A stretch of 50,526 nt of DNA, taken from Ophiocordyceps camponoti-saundersi (nom. inval.) (taxonomy: Eukaryota > Ascomycota > Sordariomycetes > Hypocreales > Ophiocordycipitaceae). Location: assembly GCA_003339415.1 (NCBI GenBank), contig PDHQ01000253.1:1-50526 (forward strand). The letters run 5' to 3'. Positions 11,641-24,584 of this stretch are shown piece by piece (the first letter of the stretch is position 1; every line of letters begins with the position of its first letter). The notes under the pieces were generated by a model that worked only from the letters and a program-made list of their open reading frames with translations, ran no database searches and had not been told where the DNA came from. Made by a program: the position numbers and the translations under genes.

Positions 11641-13204
11641 TAATAGATACTCCGCTAACGAAGCGTCTAATACTTCTACGAAGTATCCTTTGCGGGGTAA
11701 TAGATATTCTATCTAAGGGACTCCCGGAACTTTTATAAAGTATTAGCTACGGGATAATAAATATCCCGGCCACGAGATACCGAGTACCTAACCTCGACGC
11801 CCCTCCCCGGCATACTAGAGATCTCCTCTACTATAACGTGTTAAAATATTACTACTATAACCTTACTACTTAGTAACCTAGAATATTAGTCTATAATAAA
11901 GGTATAAGCGATATACTAAAGCGGAGGACTATAGATAGCGCAGGTAATACTAGGGATTTCGGTAATTATAGTAGTATAAGAAAAGATTATAGGAAAATAT
12001 ATATTACGAGACCTTTCCTTTTAGATAAGTAAGAAAATACGCTTTTTACTTAACGGCCTCCGTTACTATCTTCTAAGCTACTTTTTTAGTAGTATCTTCT
12101 ATAAACTTTTTCGTCCTATCGTCCCTAGCTATAGCTTATAAGGTAGTAGATTTACTGCCGGAATATCTATACTATCTTTGCTTTCTTTTTTTCTAGCTTT
12201 ACGTAGAAATTTAATAGCTTTTTATATTTTAAGCTATCTTACGATACCTTATAGCCTTATCTGCCCTTATAGCCTTATACTATTATATAGCTTACCCGAG
12301 TTATAAGGACTCTTTATATAAGATCCTCCTAATCTTATAACTCCCCTCTTTACTTTTTATATTCCTTATTTATTACTTTATATATACGTTTAAATAGGTA
12401 TTTATATAATAATATTAGTAGGGTTATAAAAAGGCATCGCGAAATATACTCTTTTTAGGACCCCCTAATATTCGAGTATTAATAAGCCCGTCTAACCTTA
12501 TATAATAAGCCTCGGTATTTTAATCTAATTAGGTATAGCGTCTCCTTACTACCTTAATAATATAAAAGTCCCCCCCCCGTAACTTTAGTATACCTAGTAA
12601 CGACGAGTTAAGCGTAGATAGCTGCCGTAAGTACCTCTTAGGACGGAAAGCTAAGTATAATATCTCTTACTAAGCTACTTATTATATCCTTAATTATTTC
12701 TTAAACCGCTTCCGCGACTACTTTCTATACTATCTCTTTAGTAGTCCCCCTTATAGAGTTTTCGGCTACGTCGTCCCTTACGGTCTATTATTAGAGTTAC
12801 TAGCGATATTACGTATCGCGTTTTCTCCCCTTTTTCGCACCTTTACGCGCTACGGATATCGTAAGAATATTACGCACTAATTTTCCCCTTACTTTCCGGC
12901 GCCTATATCGCCTTCGATACTATATACTATTATATCTTTAAGAATATAGCGGCGGGCTGGCGGTAGATAATAACGATAGTATTCTAACTTATATAACGCT
13001 ACCCTATCTATATTATATCGTCCGTTTTATCTTATATTCTTATTAACTCGGTCCTCTCCTTATCGGAAGCTTATTTCCTTTTAATTTTATTAAGAAATAT
13101 AATATATTTAGTTACGATATTTAAGCCCCGACTTTATAGCAGAGAGGATTGCTACCTTAACTTACGATAGGTTTTAGTCGTATTAAATAATCCTATTATT
13201 AGAT
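11641..13204. other. No gene assigned; short hairpin at 11,670
   Basis: A perfect 7-bp stem with a 3-base loop (ATACTTC TAC GAAGTAT) lies at 11,670-11,686, followed by GC-rich sequence to 11,820. The stretch 12,750-13,050 is GC-richer and open over long distances in several frames on both strands, with few stops, so it may be a coding relic, but neither strand could be preferred. A C9 tract lies at 12,570-12,578. Confidence 0.35.
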
Positions 13205-16000
13205 ATAAGGACCTTTATAGTAGTAGCAGCGCCTTATCTAGCGTATTAGCTAAGTATATAGGATATAATAGTCTTATTATAAAGAAGAGAGGCTATTCCG
13301 TTTTTTTTTAACCTAGCTTATTGTTCCTAGAGCAGTAAGAGCCTAATATTATACTATCGTTAAGTATAATAACCTTTACGCCTAGCGGTACTAGCTTACC
13401 TATTATAATAGCCGAGTATATATAAAGCGATAGTCCTATTAGAAAAACGTATTAGAAAGATAATAGGCAGCTTAAGTATTCTAAGCTAGTTTATTATTAA
13501 GATCCCCGCCTTATCTTATATAATTAATTTATCTTTTTCTTTTCTAGATATATCCGATAATCGTCTATTAAGATAAATATCGTACTTTATTACCCCTAGA
13601 TATATTTAAAATAAGGAAAGCTTTTATATTTTTAACTAAAGGCGAGGTTAACTCTTAACTAAGTATTATAAATATAGATCTTAGCGCTAAAGATATCCGT
13701 ATAATAACGATTCTTATTATTTAATAAAAGGTTAGCTTATTTCTTTATATTAGGCTAATTATCGAAAACTAATATAAACGGGGTTAGCTCTCTCGACTAA
13801 TTATCCTAGTCTAAGTATCGATTAATCTTATCCTAGTTAAGCTAGTTAGTATAGTTTATATAATAATAATATTTTATAATTAAGTTACTTAGAATCTAAT
13901 TTAAAATAAACTACTCTAATCTCTAACTAATTACTTACTTAATCCTTAGATATATCCGATAATTATCTATTAAGATAAATATTATACTTTATTACCTATA
14001 TATATATTTAAAATAAAAAAAGCTTATACGATTTTAACTAAAGGCGAGGTTAATTCTTAACTAAGTATTATAGATATTAATCTTAGCGCTAAAAATATCT
14101 ATATAATAACGATCCTTATTATTTAATAAAAGGTTAGCTTATTTCTTTATATTAGGCTAATTATCGAAAACTAATATAAATAAAGTTAGCTTTATAAACT
14201 AATTATTCTAGTCTAAATATCGATTAATTTTATCTAAGTTTAGCTAGTTAGTATAGTCTATAAGGTAATAGCTTTAGGCTTCTAAGCTAACTTCTAAACT
14301 ATATAAGGTAAAGGATTAATTATATTATACGCGATAGAAGCGTATTATAGCTATTATAGCTAATAAGTAAAGTTATTAATTAGGCGTTATAAGCTTTCGA
14401 CCTCTAATAGATTATACGGGGTATTAACTATTACGCTAAAATTTTATATATTACGAAGGGTACTCGTATTTCGGTTTATTTAGCTATATATATAACTTAT
14501 TATTTCTAATATACCCCCTTAGTTACGAGGAAAGGGATTTCTTTTCTAGATATATCCGATAATCGTCCGTTAAGATAAATATCGTGCTCCGTTACCCCTA
14601 AATATATTTAAAATAATAAGAGCTTATATAAGTAATAGTCCTATTAGAAAGATAAGAGGCAGCTCGAGTATTCTAAGCTAGTTTATTATTTAAGATCCCC
14701 GCTTTATATTATATAATTAATTTATATTCGATTTTATCTAAGTTTATAAGTATTATAAGAGCCTGAAAACTAACTAAGATACCGTTTAATATCTTTACTA
14801 GAGTATTAAGCTAGATAATATATATTAGGCCTTATATATCTTCTTTACTAAGTTAAGGTTCCTAATTATAGTAAGAGGATTTAAGTCCGGTTAAAGGCGA
14901 TAGAATAAGCGTAGGCTACGGCTTTTCTTATCGTTTTTCCGACTTTATAATAGAAAGCTTTACCGCCTTATTTTACTATAAGTTAAAGTTATAATATATT
15001 ATCCCGTAGTTAAATATAAGGACCTTTACGATTTTAGGTAGCGCTTTCGATATCGTATTAGCTAAGTATATTAAGGGCGATTATCCTATCGGAAAGATAA
15101 GAGATAGGTCTAGCTCGCTAAGCTTTTCTATAATTTCTAAGGTAGCGGGAGTCCCTAGTCTTATTTAATTAAAGGAAATACTATTTCGTCCTCGCTAAAG
15201 TTTATTAGGATTATTAAAACCTTAAAATTACCCGATACCTTATTTAGTGCCTTAGCTAAAATATTAAGCTATATAATATATATATATAGTAGGTATAATA
15301 TCTTCTTCGTTCTATTAGTAATCCTAGGTCTAATTAGCAATCCGTAGTCTAAGGAGTTAACCCCGCCTAATAGCGATAGAATAAGGATAAGCCGCGTTTC
15401 TTCTATATTATATAACTTAAAGTTTATATAAGGGACCTTAATATCGAATAGGCTTATTACCTCTAAGTTACCTTAAGTTTATTAGGTTACTAATAGTTAT
15501 TAACTAAACTTATAAGAAAAGCTAGTAAAATTCTAATAATATAAGCTAAGAGAATCCGAGATAAGGTAGGCTAATAAAATTCTAATAAGGTAGCTAGATA
15601 GAATTTAGGACTAGGAATGCTAATATAATTCTAATAAAATATCTTAAGCCCTATTTATCGTATCCTTACTAATATCGCTTTAAGCTCGTTATTTATCGGA
15701 TTCTTAACGGGAAGTATCTAATACTTAACGGGAAGAAGGGGAAAAGGTAAAACTATCCGAATCGGAGCTTAAGAACCGCTATACCTCCGCTAGAGATATT
15801 TAAGCCCTAACTTAATAGCAAAGAGGATTACCTAATCATCTTATAAGTTTAAGTTAGTAAGCTTAGAGTCGTTAAACGTAATAACCTCTATAACTAGCGG
15901 CAGCGCCTTAATTAGTATATTAGCCGAGTACGTAAAGGGTAATAATCCTATTAGAAAGATAAGAGGCAGCTTGAGGATTCTAAGCTACTTTATCGTTCCT
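13205..16000. repeat. Repeat E2: dispersed ~100-bp motif, five copies
   Basis: A motif of the form ACCTTTAC, GCGCCTTA, TATTAGC-GAGTATAT, AGTCCTATTAGAAAGATAAG, AGGCAGCT recurs at about 13,205-13,300, 13,371-13,500, 14,625-14,700, 15,012-15,115 and 15,880-16,000, always in plus orientation. Spacing is irregular because repeat E1 sits between copies. Both strands give long frames across it with RIP-type stops only (for example VLAEYVKGNNPIRKIRGS on plus), so a decayed internally repetitive protein gene is possible. I could not fix the strand or the family. Confidence 0.55.
13545..14262 (+). repeat. Repeat E1: 316-bp direct duplication
   Basis: Two near-identical blocks of about 316 bases, 13,545-13,860 and 13,946-14,262, each start with TAGATATATCCGATAAT and end near GCTAGTTAGTATAGT. 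A third, truncated copy (about 68 bases) begins at 14,546. Differences are mostly at expected RIP positions or small. The duplication is among the least diverged in the window, hence relatively recent. There is no open frame and there are no terminal inverted repeats. Confidence 0.8.
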
Positions 16001-18900
16001 AGAGTAGTAGTAAGAGTCCCCCGGTATTATATAATCGAAGGCTCCTTATATATCCGATAAGGATAAACCGAGCTACGTTAATATAAGCGGTTAACTTATC
16101 ACGCCGCTTATTATAAAGTAACCTAACCTTATAATACTATAGCTAATATAAAGCCCTAGATATAGTAAATTTAGTCGAGGTATTAAGAATAATATTCGAG
16201 TAGCTTAGGTCTCCCTTCTAATCGGAAAGGCAATATATACCTAGGTAATAATAGTAACGTATACTAGGTATCGCTTCCGATAATAATCTAATATTATAGA
16301 CGTTAGAATCTATAAGTAATATAGACTATTTTAAGCTTCTAGTCCCTCCCTAGTTTAAATATATTAAGCTATATTTTAGTTCCCTAGTTTATAGCTTGCG
16401 ATAAGCTAAGTATATATTAGGAGCGTAAATTATACGAAACCGTTACGCTAAAAGTAGCTAATTAATATTTTTATGCTAAAAGTCGTAGTTATCTACGAAC
16501 TAGTCTCCCGAAGATATTTTATTTTTTCCTTATTTATACTAAGCTATAATAATAAATCGAGGGATACGCTATTTAGGCGTTATTTAAAGGATTATTTATC
16601 GAGAGAGTAATCTATCAGCTTCGTACGCTCGAGATTAGTATCGTTATAAGGCTTAAGAGTTTCGTACGTAGCGGAATTCGTAAGCGTAGCTAAAGGTATA
16701 GGAGAGAGAAAGTGCGAGGAAGGTAGCCGGGCGGTAATATAAGGCTACGAGGTATTATAAGATACCTTAATAGTTAGGATTCTACTAAAGAATAATAAAC
16801 GTATATTCGAGCTTCGTATATTATCTAGCTCGATCTATTTATTTATAAGAGTTTCGGCTAGCGCTTTAAAATATTTACTAATATATAATATCGAGTAGAT
16901 TAAGTCCTAAGTAGAAAGGAAGCCTAAGATAAGTAGCTTAATTTCGTATAGGAGGGAACTAAAAGTAAATATAAATATATGCCTTTTAGATACCTAATTA
17001 GATAGGTAGATAGAGCTAATAGGTATTAATAATAAGAATATTAATAAGAAGAAGGCTATCCTATAGCGTTAAATATACCTTTTCGTATATTCGAGAGTAT
17101 ACTAAAGAAAACTATCCGTAATATAGATTATATCCGTATCTTATATAGGACTTTAATATAAATAAACCGGGTATAGGTAGTATAAGCCCCGAATACCGGT
17201 CTTTGCTATTATTTATCGATTATAATTTAGTGAAAAGGAATATCCGGTGTATGCTTTCTAGTCCGTTTGCAAACGTAGAATTTCGAGGAAAATAAAATAT
17301 ATCTTAAGTAAAAAAAAAAGGATACTGAAAATAAGTAAATAGACGTCGTAAGGGGGGGGGGGGGGGGTTAAAAGGAAATATAACTAAACGCTATATTAAC
17401 TAACTATTTCGGTAGGAGGAACTAAAGCTAAATAGCAAATAATTTAATAATAAAATAGTATCTTCGTGCCTTAGAATACTCTATTCTATATTATAAAATA
17501 TATACTAGATAGGACCCCTTATAGTTCGGAGGGTTAACGTAATAAAACCTTACTTTATCGGTAAAAAGACGTGCTAAGATAGATATTTCGTATTTCGTAT
17601 ATATTCTTAAATATTATAGGCTCCTTTTCTATAGCTTAGTATTAGGTAAAAGAAAGAAGGTATTTTTTGCCTATTTAAAGGTATATAGATAAAAGCGCCT
17701 TCGTATATTCGTAAATATCTACGAGAGACGTTATATAAATCCTCCTAAAGCTATAGAGAATAATTAATTTAATATATATAAATTTATATAAAAGAGTAAC
17801 GGTCCCCGCCTTAGAATATAATATAAAGAGAGCTATTTCGTATACTTACTTTAAGTATCTCTTTTAATACCTTAATAGGGTGCCGAAGGACGATTTTATA
17901 TATATTTCTATCTCGTGCAGAAGCGAGCCTTTTCTGCCCCTTTAAAGCGTCTTAAAGGTAGCTATTTAGTGCGACCGAGTACGCGAAAATACTGCTATTC
18001 TGCATATTTAAACGTATGCGAAAATAAAATAGCGTTTTCGTATATCTAAATATACCCTAAGAGAGCCTTTCTATATATTTAAAGGCGTGCGGGATAGAGT
18101 ATTTCCGCGGCCTTAGGGGTAGCCTTCTATACTTTTATAGCTTCTAGAAGATAGCGCTTAAAGCTATATAGTAGAGAGCTATTTCGTGCGTTTTAGTTTT
18201 AAATTTATATTTCTATTAGATTAGGGTGCTAAAGGGAGTAAATTCCTACGTTTAAAGGTATATAGAAAAGGTATTTCGTTTATATATATATATATAGATA
18301 AGGCCTACTAAAAGAGCCTTTCCGTTCTATCTTAGGAATATAGAATAGAGAATTTCTATAGCGTTAAGTAAGCCGATTCGTCCTTCTTAATATATACGGG
18401 AGAGTCTTTTTCGTCTCGATAAAGGCATAGTAAAAAGGGCCGGTTTTTTTAGTTTTTTTTTTATATTTAGTAAAAATTAGGAGAGACCCGCCTACGCCTT
18501 CTAAAAGTATATAAAAGCAAAAAAATATACTAAGAAATACGTATTAATAAGAACCCTTTCGTGCTCCTAAAGGTATATATATATATATATATATATAGAA
18601 GGGAGAGTATTCCGTCTTCTTTCGCGTAGCGCCTTATATAAACCCTTCTAGCCTAAGTATATATAAGGGAGAGTTTTACTTTACTTTATATATTTTCTAA
18701 ATAGGGCTACTTAGGTTAGGATAATATCGAAAGAAATTTATCTCTTAAGCCTTTCCTACCCTTTTTAAGAAATATCTATATTTTTATAGCAGGTATCTAA
18801 GTTTATTAGATTTTCCTTCGTTATGCTTAGTAAAGATATATCGAAGTAGCTTCTAGGTATATATAACGCCCTATCACGGAATATAGCATTTTTTATAACC
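16001..18900. other. No gene; degenerate minisatellite-like tract 17.55-18.7 kb
   Basis: From about 17,550 to 18,700 a loose pattern recurs many times: GAGAGCTATTTCGTGC-like text followed by TTTAAAGGTATATAG-like text. Examples lie near 17,835, 17,945, 18,060, 18,175 and 18,250. Unit length is not constant, so the tandem origin is a suggestion. A G16 tract lies at 17,352-17,367. The 16,000-17,300 part is GC-richer without a frame I can assign. Confidence 0.35.
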
Positions 18901-18904
18901 GCTA

Positions 18905-19020
18905 GTATAAATTAGTATAACCCCTTCCTTTTTATAAATAGATTATTATTCCTAGGTTAAATTTAGCATAACCGTTTTGCTACTTTAAAGCTTAATCTTA
19001 TCTTTCTATAGCCTCTATCT
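18905..19020 (+). repeat. Repeat G, copy 1
   Basis: About 115 bases resembling 43,368-43,470 in the same orientation, centred on a GATTATTATTCCTAGGTTAAAT-like block and a CTACTTTAAAGCTTAATCTTATC-like block. It directly abuts the left end of the family A element at 19,027. Probably part of an older repeat into which family A inserted. Confidence 0.45.
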
Positions 19021-19026
19021 ACCTAT

Positions 19027-19642
19027 TTTAGCGGGGGGGGGGATATTCTAAGCGAGCGTAGTAAATACCTAAGGGGCGTAACTTCTTAAATAATAGGGGT
19101 CTTTAACTAATATAAGGGGATATCTAGCTATAGGGGGGGCGGGCTAGATAGTAATTCTCTATCGGGAAAAAAAATAGGAAGTCGGTTTTATATATAAAAA
19201 TAAGAGAAGAGGGAAAAAAAAGGATAAATACTATTCGATTAAGTGCTAAAAACTTTAAAATAGGTATTTAAATTAGTAATTTATAGTAAAAAAAATATAA
19301 GGTTTAAAATAAAGTTATAATTCTATTTAGTAGAGTTTTTACTATAAGTCCTCTCTAAGACTTAACTTATAATCTACGACTTTTAGGATAGCTATAAAGA
19401 TAAGGTTAAGGGCTAATTTTTATTTAATTTCTTCCTCTCTTAAGGGTAACTTATTTACGCTATATATATAGTAATAGCCTCTATTCTATCTTAACCGCCT
19501 TCTATATCCTAATCCTTAGAAGCTTTTAGGAAAAAGAAAGGGCTTATAGACTATTTAATTAAACTCTATTTACGTCTATAATAGTTCCTTAGCTAAGGCT
19601 TACGCGTATTTCTCCTTTAGCATTTCTGCTACCGCCGCTAAA
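19027..19642 (+). mobile_element. Family A TIR element, complete copy (616 bp)
   Basis: It is bounded by TTTAGCGG (19,027-19,034) and CCGCCGCTAAA (ending 19,642), which are inverted repeats of about 8-9 bases. TA lies next to each end, which suits a TA target duplication as made by Tc1/mariner-type transposases. The length of about 616 bp and the absence of any transposase frame make it a MITE-like non-autonomous element. A G10 tract directly follows the left terminal repeat. Its internal blocks match the other copies throughout. The superfamily is inferred only from the likely TA target. Confidence 0.82.
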
Positions 19643-22267
19643 GTATAATTTTTAAAGTAAAGCTATACTATTAGTTAGTAGAGTTTTTACTATAGGTCTT
19701 CTATAAGCTTTACCTCCCGATATGCGACTATTATAATAGCTACGAAGTGAATCTTAAAAGTTAAATACTTACTTTATTCCTTCCTCTATAATATAGCAAA
19801 ACTATTTTATATTATATACTTACTACGCTACCTTATAGCCGTTATCTTAGTATTATCGCCGTTATAGCCTTAGTCTGCACTAGCTACTTTAAGATAAAAA
19901 AAATAAAAGTAATAAACTATTTAATCGTTAACCTCTAAAGCTTATAGAAGCATTTTATTCTTATTCGTATCGTTATTCCTATATATATCTATACCCGTAT
20001 AAAGTAAGTAAACGACTACCCCTATAGTTAATAGGGCCTTATAAACTAGTATATAAATTATACTCCTAATACTATTTATTTTCGAATTATATAAGGGCGT
20101 ATCTTTATATAATTTAAATATAGGTAATCGAGGCTATCGCTAACCTTCTCTAGTTACGAGACCCTTATATAATATATTAATCTAATATATAGTACCAGTA
20201 TTACGTCGAGACTTACGGAGAGCTTTATTTAAGAATATTTAATATTTCTAAGATATCTAGACGCGCTATTTAGACCGGGAATATCGTAAATAAAGGGTCT
20301 CTCTCTAAGTATTTAAATTTACACGATATACGTTTAAAGAAAAAAATCCTATTTATAGAATTATAGCTTTACTCCGAACTTAGCATATTTATAATATAAA
20401 TTACTAATTTTAACTTTAATTTTAAGATTTAAAGAGTCTTTTTAAATAGCCTTTTCTATTTTTCCCTTTATCTTACTATTTTTCGTATATAAAATATAAT
20501 AAAAGTAGCTTCCTATCCCGATCTATATAGATAATTATTATCTGCTTTATATCCCTTCTATTATTACGTTTAGTAGTATTAGCCGCTCTTTATAGTAATA
20601 CGGTTAGATTATTATTATATCTATACGTTATATATAAGTATTATCCCTAATTATACTATATATAGAATATAATAAAGATTAAAAAGCTAGGAGACTTATA
20701 TCTATATTATATACTTACACTCGCTTCTAGTAATAATTTAATAATATTAATATATATATATATATATACTTATATTATAACTAGGCTTATATATTAGAAA
20801 AGGAATATAATATTAATTATTATATAAAAAGTTTAGGGTACCTTATTTAGTTCTAGATTTAGCCTATTACTAGATAAATAATATATTAAATACGCTATCT
20901 ATTAATATAAGTCTCTCCCTATAGATCTTTTATATTTAGGACTCTTAGAAGAAAAAAAAAATAATATAAAGCTTCTCTTTAGGACGCTAAGAGACGGGCA
21001 CTCGCTAGGCGTGCACGTAACGTTACCCTCTAAGCTAGAATTACGACTCCGATACGGATAATTATAAGTTAAATTATGCGTAATAACGGATATTTCTATA
21101 TACTCCTAGTATAAAGTTGCGGTTCCCCTAACGCTATACCTTATAAGTAATACCCGCGTTAATAAACTCTAGCTTACCCTTTCGATTATTACGTTTCTCT
21201 CGAAGGGTTTTAATATAGGGCCTACGGGTTATATATCTAAGCTAGCTAAGCCCGTTATTATATATTCTAGCGCGCTACTAAAACGGCCGGTTTATCTACT
21301 TAATTAGCTATTACTATTCCGGATAACGATAACCCGCGGAAGAAAAGGAGGTTATTAAGCTAAAGGATAGCCCTAAGGTTAAAGATAAGTATAGCGGCCT
21401 CTTATCGCCTCCGTATCTTTATTATATTATAACCTAGCCTGCGAGAATACCTTATCCTTATAAACTTACTCCTACCTAGTAGCGTTAGGTAGACGCCGAG
21501 AGGGAGCGTTATTAACGGAGTTATAACTAGACTTTTTAGATAGTATAAAATCGTCTATATCTAGTAAATCTAGAAGAATAACGCTTATGCAAATAATAAT
21601 ATTAGAATATAAGTAAAAATAAGATATATAAAGTAAAGTAGGATATATATAACTAGTAATAAGCTAAGTAGCCTTACCTTAAAGCCTAAGTTCGTTTTAT
21701 AATTCCTTAAGTAATTATTCTTAAATAGGTTTTATAAACCTATCCTAAGTATAGCTAAAGTTTAGATCCGAGCGATCTTAATATATATCTTTTAAATCTC
21801 CCGTTAAAGATAATACTAATAAATATTAATATATTATAGCTTAGTTAATAGCTTTAACGTATCTTCTATTAGTAAGCGTATTATTTATTTATTATTATAA
21901 AAAAAAAAAAACTTAAGACGGATCTTTATATAACTTAACCGAAAAAGAAATAAGCGATAGGAAGCCTAAGTATTATAACTTAACTAAGGAGGATTAAGAG
22001 GATAGGGAGGTCTAAGTTTAATTACTTTACTAGGGATAATATAGACGTTTAGGTTTTTCTACTTTAGCTCGCGCGGTTACGGGCTAGATAGTAATTCTCT
22101 ATATAGAAAATAATAGTATTTCTCTCTCCTATAAGATAATAGCGTTAAGAGTAAATATAAATTATATATTATTTAATAAATCCGTAAAAATAAAAAAAAA
22201 TACGAAAATATATCCCCGAAATTATAATTTATCTTATAAAAATAAAGATAGTCCTAAGGAAGTAGCA
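19643..22267. other. No gene assigned; possible coding relic 20.99-21.64 kb
   Basis: The stretch 20,990-21,640 is GC-richer and gives a plus-strand frame with RIP-type stops only over its second half (readable: LGRRREGALLTEL, then SSISSKSRRITLMQ). It might be an exon relic, without a family. The flanks are AT-rich. At 21,960-22,080 there is an AGGTCTAAGTTTA-like and CTAGATAGTAATTC-like 3' block also seen in the family C array (near 39,880 and 42,150). Confidence 0.35.
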
Positions 22268-22758
22268 GCGTAGTAATTCTTTATAGGGGGAGTAATAGGA
22301 AGTCGGTTATCTATATAAAGATAAGAGGAGAAAAAAAAAGATAAGAATTATTTAATCGAATACTAAAGATTTTAAGATAAGTATTAAAATTAGTACTTTA
22401 TAGTATAAAAGTGTAAGATTTAAAAGGAAGTTATAATTCCGTTTAGTAAAGTTTTTACTATAAGTTCTCTCTAAGACCCGACTTATAATATATAACTTTT
22501 AAGATAGTAGTAAAGATAAGGTTTAGGGCTAATTACTTACTTAATTCCTTCCTCTTTCGAGGGAAACTATTCTATACTATATACCTAGTTATAGCCTCTT
22601 TTCTATTCTAAACACCTTTTACGCCTAATCCTTAAAAGCTCTTAGGGGAAGATAAGGGTAAAGGGAAAATTTAACTAAACCTTATATAAGCTACTAATAG
22701 TTCCCTAGCTAAGGCTAATACGTGTTTATCTTCGGGCGTGTCCGTTACCGCCGCTAAA
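22268..22758 (+). mobile_element. Family A TIR element lacking its left end
   Basis: It is collinear with family A from the TAGTAATTCTTTATAGGG block to the right end CCGCCGCTAAA at 22,758, followed by CTACC, the mirror of the GGTAG found before the left end of other copies. That places the last element base at C 22,759, followed by TA. The left 120 bases are replaced by unrelated sequence carrying a family C type 3' block. Confidence 0.78.
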
Positions 22759-22979
22759 CTACCTATATACGTAACCCTTCTTATTTTCCTCGCCCTTCTT
22801 AATTACTACGAATCGCTATAACCTACCCTACACTACTTAGAATATCTTTTTTTTTTCCCTTTTTTTTCCTATACGCTATAAGTCTCTCTTTTACTCCCTT
22901 AAAACTTATTCTATAATATAATTAAATAAGAAGAGCTGTTTTTCTTTATCTTATAACCTTTTATATTTAAAGGGAACTA

Positions 22980-24130
22980 TCGTAAATTACTATAAAGTTA
23001 TAAATATTTACGATTATCCCCTTTTCTTTCTTACTATACGTAGCTCTTATTTAGCCACGCCTAGCACCCTTACGCGCGGCATATTTACGAGCCTTAGTAT
23101 ACTCTCGATTATTCTCTTTTATTATTTTATCCGCCTCTGCCCGTATTTTTTCTTTATTTATTTGCTGCGGATAGTTAATAACTTAATATAAGGCGCTAGT
23201 ATACGTTATTAGATCGCCCTTAAAAGATACGAAATAACCGGAAAGGCTTTCCGCGAAAAATCTCTATCCCGTATTATAGGATTTTCCTCGTATAAAATAA
23301 TTATTATATTTCCCGCTAAATTAGTCTTTATACTAGAAATAAAGCTCGAAGAAGAGCTTATTTTTCGATATATTAGTATACTCGTTATAGGTATACTTAG
23401 GTCGGGGTGCGCGGCTTATAAGAATTATCGCCTTAAATAGATATTCCTAACGTAAGAAGCGAGCGATAATAGACTTTATAAGCTTATTCGCTTCTTTCGG
23501 TATAAAGATCGTAACGTTACGGGTAGTACCTTATATAATCTTATATTCCTTAGCTTACTTTTTATTAGCCTTAATAGTCTTATTTTACTTATTTAAACTT
23601 ACTATAATTACGAGCGCCTTTATTACTATTTTTAAGGCTTCGGAAGCCGTTCCTAATATAACCTAGTAACGGGGGCTGAACTCTTTATTAGAAATTATAA
23701 CTTCCCTAAAGGGCTCTCTTAGAATATTATTAGATAATAATATATTTTTCTTTCCCGATAATTAGAAATAACTATAAAAGATAAGCGTGCGGTAACGAGA
23801 AATTTTTTAATAAAAAAAAATAACGGTATAGATAAAGTTAATAATAGAGGGTTTTCCTACGCGGGCAGAATTTTTTATTTCTATTTATTTATACGCGCCG
23901 ATTTACCGATTTATAACGCTCTTATTCCTTTTCTAACCTCTAAAGTTACGATTCTTTTCTTCTAAACGCTTTCCCTATATTTTTCTACGGTTTCCTATTT
24001 ACGCTAAAAGATTCTATATAATAACTTTTTAAATTACTTACTTAGAATATACTTTAGTACCTCCTTACGTATAACCTCTACCGATTAATTATTTTACGAG
24101 ATTACCGCACTTATTACTAATAGTTTAGCT
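22980..24130 (-). pseudogene. Family F decayed gene, copy 1
   Basis: On the minus strand a single frame can be followed through most of the region, with RIP-type stops. Toward its C-terminal end it reads GYFVSFKGDLITYTSALY, then INKEKIRAEADKII. The paralogue at 27,520-28,690 has the corresponding GYFVSFYSNLIIYSGALY and TNKERIRRAKADEIEEYN. The gene product would be about 350-380 residues with a very basic, Glu/Lys/Arg-rich C-terminal helix. The two copies agree in protein more than in synonymous positions, which argues for real coding history. I do not recognise the family; a DNA- or RNA-binding role is only suggested by the charge. Confidence 0.6.
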
Positions 24131-24199
24131 AATAGGATAACCGGATTACTAGCAAATAGTACCTAAGTATTTATATACTTAATAGCGGGGATAGGTTAT

Positions 24200-24415
24200 A
24201 TAACTTATATTAGTTATATACGGGTAATACTTATATATTAGACTTAGATAGGAGGCCTAGAGCCTTCTTAAACTTTATATAATTAACTAGCTTTACTACT
24301 TATATATAGGTTTCCTTTATTTTGCTTATTTTAATAACTAGGTACTTAAGGTTATCTCTAATAGTTAGGTAGCATAGCTATTTATCTAGTAACCGAGATA
24401 GGGGGGCTATAGCCT
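24200..24415 (+). repeat. Repeat D, copy 2
   Basis: Same orientation and block order as 11,425-11,640. It lies just upstream of the minus-strand family F copy 1 (that is, at its promoter side), whereas copy 1 of repeat D has no family F neighbour. Confidence 0.6.
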
Positions 24416-24584
24416 CGTAGTGCTAACTTACTCCTCTCGATAATATTTATTCTTACGATATCTGCCTACCGCCTACTACCGTTACTATTAACGATAGCGA
24501 TAACGATACCTCTCTGCTATTACTAGCGCTACTACTACTACTATTACCGATAACTAAACTAGCTAAAGAGTTTACGGGTTATAG

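Noticed and set aside
13205..16000. Ankyrin-repeat gene on the minus strand
   Set aside because: Some minus-strand blocks resembled ankyrin helices after correcting CpA loss, but the TPL-AA and LLL-GA signatures could not be placed consistently across the five copies.
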